Below, one piece after another: positions 57,854-64,000 of a stretch of DNA of 64,000 nt (position 1 is the first letter of the stretch; each line of letters opens with the position of its first letter). The notes beneath the pieces were generated by a model. That model was not told where the DNA came from, made no database searches, and saw only the letters and a program-made list of their open reading frames with translations. The position numbers were made by a program, and so were the translations under genes. Origin of the DNA: Maricaulis sp034659015. Its GTDB lineage: Bacteria > Pseudomonadota > Alphaproteobacteria > Caulobacterales > Maricaulaceae. The stretch is from positions 1-64,000 of the forward strand of contig JAYEGL010000013.1 in assembly GCA_034659015.1 (NCBI GenBank), written 5' to 3'.

Positions 57854-59110
57854 ATGTCAGATCGTATGCAAGCCTATATCGAACAATTGGGACGCCAGGC
57901 CAAGGAGGCGGCGCGCCAGCTCGCGACAGCCTCCACGGAGCGCAAGAACGCAGCACTCGTGGCCGCGGCGGCCGCGCTGAGAATGCGGTCCAACGACCTG
58001 GTCGAGGCCAACAGGAAGGATGTCGAGACCGTCCGCGAGGCGGGCAAGCCCGACTCCTTCATCGACCGGCTCATGCTGGACAGCGAGCGGATCGAAGGCA
58101 TTGCCAGCGCCATCGAGGCGATCGCGGAACTGCCCGATCCGGTGGGCCGCCAGCTGGCCGTCACCGAACGCCCCAACGGGCTGCGCATCGAACGCGTTGC
58201 CGTGCCGCTGGGCGTGATCGGCATGATCTACGAGTCGCGGCCGAATGTCGGTGCCGATGCCGGCTCGCTCTGCCTGAAATCGGGCAATGCCGTCATCCTG
58301 CGCGGCGGCTCGGAGAGCCTCAACTCCACGCGCATCATCGTGGAGTGCATGAAGGAAGGCCTGCGCGAGGCGGACCTGCCGGAAAACGCCATCCAGATGG
58401 TGGATACGACCGATCGCGCGGCTGTCCAGCACCTGCTGCAATGCACCGACTATGTCGACCTGGTCATCCCGCGCGGCGGCAAGGGCCTGGTCACCCTGGT
58501 GCGCGACCAGGCGAAGGTGCCGACGCTCCTGCACCTGGACGGCAACTGCCACACCTATATCCACGAGAGCGCCGACCTGACCAAGGCGACCGCAATCGTG
58601 AAGAACGCCAAGCTGCGCCGGACGGGCATCTGCGGCGCGACCGAAAGCCTGGTCGTCGACCGCGCCGTGGCCGCCGACTTCCTGCCGGGCCTGGTCGATG
58701 CGATGGGCGATTGCGAGCTGCGCGGCGATGCCGACGCGGTCGCCATCGACAACCGCATCAAGCCGGCCACCGAGGATGACTGGAACACCGAGTATCTCGA
58801 CACGATCATGTCGGTGAAGGTCGTCGACGGCCTGGAAGAGGCGCTCAACTGGGTGACCGATCATTCCTCCCATCACACCGACGCCATCGTCGCGGAGGAC
58901 GCCGATGTGGCAGCCGCCTTCCTCAACACGATCGACAGCGCTGTGGTGATGCACAACGCCTCGACCCAGTTCTCCGATGGCGGGGAGTTCGGCATGGGCG
59001 CTGAGATCGGCATCGCAACCGGCAAGATGCATGCCCGCGGCCCGGTCGGGCTCGAACAGCTCACCTCCTTCAAATACCTCGTGCATGGCAGCGGCCAGAC
59101 GCGCGCCTGA
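57854..59110 (+). CDS. proA: Glutamate-5-semialdehyde dehydrogenase (gamma-glutamyl phosphate reductase)
   Basis: Reduces gamma-glutamyl phosphate to glutamate semialdehyde with NADPH. 418 aa, standard for ProA. GVIGMIYESRPNVGADAGSL, LIPRGGKGLV and the catalytic-cysteine segment KLRRTGICGATE are present, as is the C-terminal ASTQFSDGGEFGMGAEIGIATGKMHARGPVGL. Partner of ProB across the divergent promoter. The start ATG 57854 has no strong ribosome-binding site, suggesting coupling to proC transcription. Confidence 0.96.
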   Translation: MSDRMQAYIEQLGRQAKEAARQLATASTERKNAALVAAAAALRMRSNDLVEANRKDVETVREAGKPDSFIDRLMLDSERIEGIASAIEAIAELPDPVGRQLAVTERPNGLRIERVAVPLGVIGMIYESRPNVGADAGSLCLKSGNAVILRGGSESLNSTRIIVECMKEGLREADLPENAIQMVDTTDRAAVQHLLQCTDYVDLVIPRGGKGLVTLVRDQAKVPTLLHLDGNCHTYIHESADLTKATAIVKNAKLRRTGICGATESLVVDRAVAADFLPGLVDAMGDCELRGDADAVAIDNRIKPATEDDWNTEYLDTIMSVKVVDGLEEALNWVTDHSSHHTDAIVAEDADVAAAFLNTIDSAVVMHNASTQFSDGGEFGMGAEIGIATGKMHARGPVGLEQLTSFKYLVHGSGQTRA

Positions 59111-59160
59111 GGCGCCTGTCCGGTCCCGCCCTTCGTCGTTCATAAACCCAAGGCAAGCTC

Positions 59161-60801
59161 ATGGATATTGAAGCTCTGATCTCCCTTGCGCTCTATTTCG
59201 TCCTGATGATGGCGATCGGATTCTACGCCTATCGCACGTCGACGGACGACGTGTCGGGCTACATGCTCGGCGGGCGCCAGCTGAACCCGGCCGTCGCCTC
59301 ACTCTCGGCCGGCGCGTCCGACATGAGCGGCTGGATGCTCATGGGCCTGCCCGGCGCCATCTTCGCCACCGGCATGTCGGAAGCCTGGATCGCCATCGGT
59401 CTGATGATCGGCGCCTATTTCAACTACCGGCTCGTGGCGCCGCGCCTGCGCGTCTACACGGAGATCGCGGACGATGCGATCACCATTCCGGACTTCTTCG
59501 AGAAGCGTTTCGCCGACCACACACGCACGCTGCGCGTCCTCTCGGCGGTGGTGATCATCATCTTCTTCACGCTCTACACCTCGGCCGGCGTCGTGTCGGG
59601 CGGCAAGCTGTTCGAAGCCTCCTTCGGCATCGACTATCGCGTCGGTCTCTTCCTGACGGCGGGGGTCGTCGTCGCCTACACCCTGTTCGGTGGCTTCCTG
59701 GCGGTGTCGCTGACCGACTTCGTTCAGGGCTGCATCATGTTCGTCGCACTGGTCCTGGTACCGGTCGTGACCATCATGCAGCTGGGCGGGTTCGGCCCGA
59801 CCGTCACCGCGCTGGACACGCTGAGCGTCGGCATCGGGGACTGGGACAAGGCCTACCTGTCCATGATCCCGCAGGAGAGTCTCGGCCTGGCCGCGATCGG
59901 CATCATCTCCACCATGTCCTGGGGTCTGGGCTATTTCGGCCAGCCGCACATCATCGTGCGCTTCATGGCCGTGCGCACGCTCAAGGATGTCGGCACGATG
60001 CGCCGCATCGGCATGACCTGGATGCTGATCACGGTGATCGGCGCCGTACTGACCGGCGCCGCCGGCCTGGCCTATGTGAAGAGCCAGAACATCCAGGTCG
60101 CCGACGATGTGCCGATCGCCCGCGTGGTCGACGCACCGACCGAAGCGACGACGTTCTCGGATCTCGACAATATCGAGACCACGGGCGCCTTCGGCGACGG
60201 CGAAGTGGTCCTGGGCGACGAGGAGACGATCTTCATCCTGCTCTCCCAGGTGATCTTCCATCCCTATATCGCCGGCTTCCTGCTCGCTGCCATCCTGGCC
60301 GCGATCATGAGTACGATCTCGTCGCAATTGCTGGTGTCGTCGAGTTCGCTGACGGAGGACTTCTACAAGGTCTTCCTGAGGCGCGGCGCGAGCCAGAAGG
60401 AACTCGTCCTGGTAGGCCGTCTGTCGGTGCTCGCCGTCTCCCTGGTCGCCATCGCGCTGGCCTTCGACCCGGACTCGAACATTCTCAGCCTGGTCTCAAA
60501 CGCCTGGGCCGGGTTCGGTGCCGCCTTCGGTCCGATCGTGCTGCTCAGCCTGTTCTGGCGCGGCATGACCAAGCAGGGTGCGATCGCCGGCATGGTGACC
60601 GGTGCCGTGACCGTGCTGCTGTGGATCTACGTGCTGGACCTGTCGGGCGTGCTCTACGAGATCGTCCCGGGCTTCATCGTGGCCACGCTGACCATCATCG
60701 TGGTGAGCATGATCTCCAAGGATCCGGAGAGCCATGTGACCGACTATTACGACGCGATGAAGGACATCCTGAAGAAGGGCGAACTGCCCGAAAAGAGCTG
60801 A
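59161..60801 (+). CDS. putP: Sodium/proline symporter
   Basis: 546-aa member of the solute:sodium symporter family, closest to PutP. About 13 hydrophobic helices; N-terminal YMLGGRQLNPAVASLSAGASDMSGWMLMGLPG includes the conserved serine/aspartate sodium site region, and GYFGQPHIIVRFMA is typical. It is 50 bp after proA, so proline uptake and synthesis genes are adjacent. It may be regulated with them. A terminator follows at 60830. Confidence 0.93.
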   Translation: MDIEALISLALYFVLMMAIGFYAYRTSTDDVSGYMLGGRQLNPAVASLSAGASDMSGWMLMGLPGAIFATGMSEAWIAIGLMIGAYFNYRLVAPRLRVYTEIADDAITIPDFFEKRFADHTRTLRVLSAVVIIIFFTLYTSAGVVSGGKLFEASFGIDYRVGLFLTAGVVVAYTLFGGFLAVSLTDFVQGCIMFVALVLVPVVTIMQLGGFGPTVTALDTLSVGIGDWDKAYLSMIPQESLGLAAIGIISTMSWGLGYFGQPHIIVRFMAVRTLKDVGTMRRIGMTWMLITVIGAVLTGAAGLAYVKSQNIQVADDVPIARVVDAPTEATTFSDLDNIETTGAFGDGEVVLGDEETIFILLSQVIFHPYIAGFLLAAILAAIMSTISSQLLVSSSSLTEDFYKVFLRRGASQKELVLVGRLSVLAVSLVAIALAFDPDSNILSLVSNAWAGFGAAFGPIVLLSLFWRGMTKQGAIAGMVTGAVTVLLWIYVLDLSGVLYEIVPGFIVATLTIIVVSMISKDPESHVTDYYDAMKDILKKGELPEKS

Positions 60802-60829
60802 CCGGGCCCAAAGCCCCCAAGCGAACCGG

Positions 60830-60868
60830 AACGGCCGGCGGAACATTCCGCCGGCCGTTTCTTTTTCT
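60830..60868 (+). terminator. Terminator after putP
   Basis: A 14-bp perfect stem (AACGGCCGGCGGAA / TTCCGCCGGCCGTT) with a 2-nt loop is followed by TCTTTTTC on the plus strand. It separates putP from the convergent histidine kinase. Confidence 0.85.
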
Positions 60869-60888
60869 TTTCAGCTTTCCTGCCGGTT

Positions 60889-62613
60889 TCAGGTCGGGAA
60901 GCGGATGGTGACGCAGGCCCCGCCTTCCGGGGAGGCCGACTTCTCCAGCTTGCCGCCGAGACGCTGGGCCAGGGCTTCCATCAGCGAAGAGCCCATGCCG
61001 GATCCCGCCCCGTCCGCATACCCCTTGCCATTGTCGCTGACGGAGACCGTGGCCTCCTCCGCATTGATCCGCGCCATGCTGACCGTGACCAGGCCGGGCT
61101 CGGGCGCGCCGGGGTCGAAGGCATGCTTGTAGGCATTGGTGACCGCCTCGGTGATAAACAGGGCAGCGGGGATGGCGATATCCGGGTCGAGCTCGACATG
61201 GTCCGCATCGACCCTCGTATCGACATCGCATCCATAGACGGTGCTCGCCTGGCGCAGGTGGTAGAGCAGCTGTTCGAGGAAGGGCGCCATCTCGACGACG
61301 CGCAGGTCATCGTTTTCGTAGAGCGTGCGGTGGACGAGCGCGAGCGCGTTGATACGCCCGCCCGCCTCGGAGAGCACGCGACGCGCCTCGGCGTCGCTGG
61401 TGCGGCGGGACTGGATATTCAGGAAACTCATCGTGACCTGGAGATTGTTCTTCACCCGGTGGTGGATCTCGCGCAGCAGGGCGCCGCGCTGCTCCGCCTC
61501 GGTCTCCAGCTCCTCGGTACGGGTCTCCAGATCGTTCGCCATCGAGGCCATGGTCTCGGCCAGGGTGCGGATCTCGGTCGGGGCGCGCGTCGCCCGAACC
61601 GGCTGAAGCCCCAGCCGCCCCGCCCCGTAGAGCCGCGCCATCCGGCCCAGATAGGACAGCCAGCGCAAGACGAAGAAGTCGACGGCAAGGGACACGCACA
61701 AAAGCGCAAGAAGCCACATCAGCGACGGCAGCAGCACCGTGCCGACGATATCGAAACCGGCCCAGCTTCCCAGCATCAGCGAGGGCGAGGTCAGCACCAG
61801 GAGCACGTCCTGGCCGACCAGCGGCGCCACCAGGAGCGACCGCCCCGGCACACCTTCCACCGTCTCCACCAGAACGGGCTCGCCCGTCTCGCGTACGGCT
61901 GTGATGGCAGTCCCGGGCAGCCGGCCCATCCGCGCATCGGGCTGGCCGGTCAGATTGCCCTCCGCATCGCTCAGCGTGATACTCGTGTCCGGCGGCAGAT
62001 CCTGGGTTCTCAGCAACGCCTCGAGCGAGCGCGGATCGATATCCACGGCGATGGCGCCGGCGAACGCCCCGTCCCGGACCAGGCGGCGTGCCACGGTCAT
62101 TACCGGCCGCTGCACCGTCCACCAGTCCAGATAGATGTCGCTGTAGACTTCTTCTTCGCCCCCGCTGAGCCGGACGAACCAGTCCAGCCCGGCGAGTTCG
62201 GCATTGTTTTCGTCGACCGTCTCCACGGCAGCGCAGGCGATCAGCCCCTGCGCATCGACGAGCTTGATGTTGGAGTAGATCGGCTGGGCCGCCCGCACCG
62301 CGCGCAGCGTCTCCTCGCAGCGCCGGCCGCGCAGGGTTGCCATGTCGGGATAATTGGCCAGCGCCGTGGCCACGCCGGAAGCACGGTCGATTTCTGCGGC
62401 CAGGTCGGCGGATGTCTGCACAAGCACCGAATAGGCGCTGTCGCGCTGCTTGGCCCGCTCGTCGCGGAACTCGATCACGCCCTGCGCCACGGACAGCACG
62501 AGCAGCGGGCTGAGGCTGAGCGTCAGGATCGCGAGCAGCTGGAGGCGAAGCCCCCAGCTATGCTCCCGTCCCGATCCGGATTTCGACGTGTCGCTCAGCC
62601 GGTCGACTGGCAT
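60889..62613 (-). CDS. Membrane sensor histidine kinase of the HisKA_2/HRxxN type (general stress response)
   Basis: 574 aa. Membrane helices at about 21-46 and 286-316 enclose a periplasmic sensor of about 240 residues (Cache-like, with GDxxI/DIDPRSL segments). A HAMP-like linker precedes the dimerisation motif: EIHHRVKNNLQV, where H385 with the HRxKN pattern is the phospho-acceptor. The HATPase domain has VTNAYKHAF, SDNGKGY and GSGMGSSLMEALA. Such kinases typically phosphorylate PhyR; this one lies beside nepR-ecfG-phyR like PhyK. It overlaps ecfG by 19 bp. The signal sensed is unknown. Confidence 0.88.
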   Translation of the reverse strand: MPVDRLSDTSKSGSGREHSWGLRLQLLAILTLSLSPLLVLSVAQGVIEFRDERAKQRDSAYSVLVQTSADLAAEIDRASGVATALANYPDMATLRGRRCEETLRAVRAAQPIYSNIKLVDAQGLIACAAVETVDENNAELAGLDWFVRLSGGEEEVYSDIYLDWWTVQRPVMTVARRLVRDGAFAGAIAVDIDPRSLEALLRTQDLPPDTSITLSDAEGNLTGQPDARMGRLPGTAITAVRETGEPVLVETVEGVPGRSLLVAPLVGQDVLLVLTSPSLMLGSWAGFDIVGTVLLPSLMWLLALLCVSLAVDFFVLRWLSYLGRMARLYGAGRLGLQPVRATRAPTEIRTLAETMASMANDLETRTEELETEAEQRGALLREIHHRVKNNLQVTMSFLNIQSRRTSDAEARRVLSEAGGRINALALVHRTLYENDDLRVVEMAPFLEQLLYHLRQASTVYGCDVDTRVDADHVELDPDIAIPAALFITEAVTNAYKHAFDPGAPEPGLVTVSMARINAEEATVSVSDNGKGYADGAGSGMGSSLMEALAQRLGGKLEKSASPEGGACVTIRFPT

Positions 62614-63206
62614 TCGGATATCTGCTCGAGCTCGCCGAGGATGGTGTCGAGTGCATCGGATGCACTCACGCCATCCTCGCCGCCCGCCAGGGCCGGGCCG
62701 GTCTCGAGCACTTCCAGAAGCCGCGCGCGAGCGCGATTGACCCGGCTTTTCATCGTACCCACGGCACAGCCGCAGATTTCGGCCGCTTCCTGGTAGGCAT
62801 AGCCGCCGGCACCGACCAGCAGCAGCGCTTCGCGATGCTCGGCCGACAGCTCGTCCAGGGCCCGGCGCACATCGTCGAGCGCGAGGACTTCGTCCTGGTC
62901 GACCGCGGCCGGCAGCGTTTCACGCGCCGTCTCCTCGTCGAGCTGCACCTGTCGCCAGGAGCGCCGCTTGTCCGAGTAGAACTGGTTGCGCACGATGGTG
63001 AGCACCCAGGCCTTGAAATTGGTGTTGGCCCGGAACTGGTGGCGCCGGTGCCAGGCCCGCAGCATGGCGTCCTGGGCCAGGTCGTCAGCCGCCGTCGCAT
63101 CGCCGGTCAGACCGCGCGCGAAGGCACGCATGTGCGGAATCATGTCGTGAAGCAGGGTCTTGAACTCGGCCTCGGGCACCTGCTCCGTTGGAGATCCGTC
63201 AGCCAT
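62595..63206 (-). CDS. ecfG: EcfG-type ECF sigma factor of the general stress response
   Basis: 202-aa group-ECF sigma factor. Region 2 (about 18-85, GDATAADDLAQDAMLRAWHRRHQF, FKAWVLTIVRNQFYS) and region 4 (about 112-165, SAEHREALLLVGAGGYAYQEAAEICGCAVGTMKSRVNRAR) are complete. The start ATG 63206 overlaps the nepR stop by 8 bp (ATGGCTGA), implying coupling. NepR sequesters it and PhyR-P frees it, so it directs transcription from GGAAC-N16-CGTT promoters, seen at 33256, 63514 and 63558. Confidence 0.94.
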   Translation of the reverse strand: MADGSPTEQVPEAEFKTLLHDMIPHMRAFARGLTGDATAADDLAQDAMLRAWHRRHQFRANTNFKAWVLTIVRNQFYSDKRRSWRQVQLDEETARETLPAAVDQDEVLALDDVRRALDELSAEHREALLLVGAGGYAYQEAAEICGCAVGTMKSRVNRARARLLEVLETGPALAGGEDGVSASDALDTILGELEQISECQSTG

Positions 63207-63444
63207 CGGACATCCCCTTTTCGGCTTTGTCCGTGGTCGTCTCGCTGGTCTCCGTATCGCTTTCCTCGACATTGTCGAGCGCGTTGAGGAGCTGTTCGAA
63301 ATCGTCGGGAACGCCTTCGTCGAGAACAGTATCGTACATGTCCCGCAACCGGCGTCCGATCAGTTGCTGCCTCGACCGCGCCGTGTCGGCATCGACCGAT
63401 TTGGGCGGGCGGGAATCTGAAGTATCGTCTCGCATGGTGTTCAT
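63199..63444 (-). CDS. nepR: NepR anti-sigma factor
   Basis: About 81 aa. The core RSRQQLIGRRLRDMYDTVLDEGVPDDFEQLLNALD is the NepR helical sigma-binding motif, followed by an acidic tail. ATG 63444 (MNTMRDD) follows GGAAAA; ATG 63435 is possible, and the open frame to 63513 would place the start over its own promoter. NepR binds EcfG, and PhyR when phosphorylated. First gene of nepR-ecfG-kinase. Confidence 0.93.
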   Translation of the reverse strand: MNTMRDDTSDSRPPKSVDADTARSRQQLIGRRLRDMYDTVLDEGVPDDFEQLLNALDNVEESDTETSETTTDKAEKGMSDG

Positions 63445-63513
63445 TTTTCCAGGCTGAGCGCTTCTGTAAAGGCTAACACGAACTGACGGAAATTCACCGC
63501 CCTTGGGGCACAC

Positions 63514-63538
63514 AACGCCCGGGACTGCAAAGGGTTCC
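63514..63538 (-). promoter_or_regulatory. EcfG-type promoter of nepR-ecfG-kinase
   Basis: On the minus strand GGAAC (63538-63534), 16-nt spacer, CGTT (63517-63514): exact consensus. Expected start near 63507, leader about 60 nt. This gives autoregulation of the sigma factor operon. Confidence 0.88.
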
Positions 63539-63557
63539 CGATTATTTTTAACGCGCC

Positions 63558-63582
63558 GGAACCGAACGCGCGCGAATGCGTT
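63558..63582 (+). promoter_or_regulatory. EcfG-type promoter of phyR
   Basis: GGAAC (63558-63562), 16-nt spacer, CGTT (63579-63582), 45 bp before the phyR start. It is back-to-back with the nepR promoter, only 19 bp apart, giving a bidirectional stress-responsive promoter pair. Confidence 0.88.
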
Positions 63583-63627
63583 ATACTCGCGGTTGAGACC
63601 TGACCATCGGAAGGACTAGGGCCGCAA

Positions 63628-64000
63628 ATGCCGTTTTCGGAAAACATCAAGCCGCACATTCCCTATCTGCGCCGCTATGCGCGTATGCTCACCGGCGAAC
63701 AGGAGAGCGGCGACACCATTGTGCGGGCGGCGCTGCAGGCCGCCGTTTCCGGCGTGACACCGATCGACCGCGAGCTGCCGCCGCGCGCCGCGCTCTACAA
63801 GCTCTTCCACGACAACTGGGAGTCCGACGAAACGGCTCAAACCCATGGCAGCATGGCCCAGGAACGCCTGACCCGGATTCCGACCAAGGCGCGCCAGGCG
63901 CTGCTGCTGACCGCGGTCGAAGGGTTTTCGAACCGCGAAGCCGCGATCATCCTCGATGTCTCGGCAGACGACGTCGACCGGTTGATCGTCGAGGCGCAGC
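63628..64000 (+). CDS. phyR: PhyR anti-anti-sigma response regulator (N-terminal part)
   Basis: Partial: the gene continues past the window end and only 124 codons are visible. They form the sigma-factor-like N-terminal domain of PhyR: IKPHIPYLRRYARMLTGEQESGD (region-2-like) and a region-4-like helix pair ending at DDVDRLIVEAQ. The C-terminal receiver domain with its phospho-aspartate is expected beyond 64000. Phosphorylated PhyR binds NepR, freeing EcfG. It is divergent from nepR-ecfG-kinase, as usual in this class. Confidence 0.93.
   Translation, partial: MPFSENIKPHIPYLRRYARMLTGEQESGDTIVRAALQAAVSGVTPIDRELPPRAALYKLFHDNWESDETAQTHGSMAQERLTRIPTKARQALLLTAVEGFSNREAAIILDVSADDVDRLIVEAQ

Overview
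The window is high-GC DNA from an alphaproteobacterium, most likely of the Hyphomonadales/Maricaulales or Caulobacterales type. The basis is a NepR-EcfG-PhyR general stress response locus, EcfG-type promoters (GGAAC-N16-CGTT), a zwf-pgl-edd Entner-Doudoroff block, two large TonB-dependent receptors and many acyl-CoA genes. Genus is not determined. There are no tRNA or rRNA genes, no CRISPR array, and no phage or transposase genes. Genes are tightly packed, and the very long antisense ORFs are GC-rich shadows.

Layout. 1-126: perfect 9-bp tandem repeat cut by the window edge. 195-5811: exported M14 metallopeptidase, alkylsulfatase-like lipoprotein and a divergent Crp/Fnr-type regulator. 5782-10381: three-gene minus-strand operon with a TIR-membrane-TPR protein, an unrecognised 202-aa protein, and a TPR/Rossmann-like/class III cyclase-like protein. 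10723-14792: zwf-pgl-edd. 14994-24311: hemN, tamA-tamB, an MscS channel and a CorA/ZntB-type transporter. 24321-31006: BCCT transporter, TPR-sulfotransferase and TonB receptor.

31355-55409 is a lipid/CoA catabolic region: MarR regulator with a CaiB/BaiF CoA-transferase, CsbD stress protein under an EcfG promoter, FadJ-like bifunctional enzyme, acyl-CoA ligase, DUF3089 protein, thioesterase, a regulator with two TetR domains, a second TonB receptor, MFS transporter, paired acyl-CoA dehydrogenases, DUF35 protein with thiolase-like partner, GPH transporter, a further acyl-CoA dehydrogenase, thiolase and TesB. Together they could import, activate and beta-oxidise an unusual lipid. The DUF35/thiolase/dehydrogenase-pair composition resembles steroid side-chain degradation, but the substrate is not determined.

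55523-60801 is a proline block: proB divergent from proC-proA, then putP. 60889-64000 is the general stress response locus: nepR-ecfG-histidine kinase divergent from phyR (truncated by the window end), with back-to-back EcfG-type promoters.

The most unusual item is the TIR/cyclase-like operon. It combines a possible NAD-consuming TIR domain, a possible nucleotide-sensing domain and a cyclase-like domain with altered base-recognition residues, next to a cNMP-type regulator gene. Its function is inferred from composition only.
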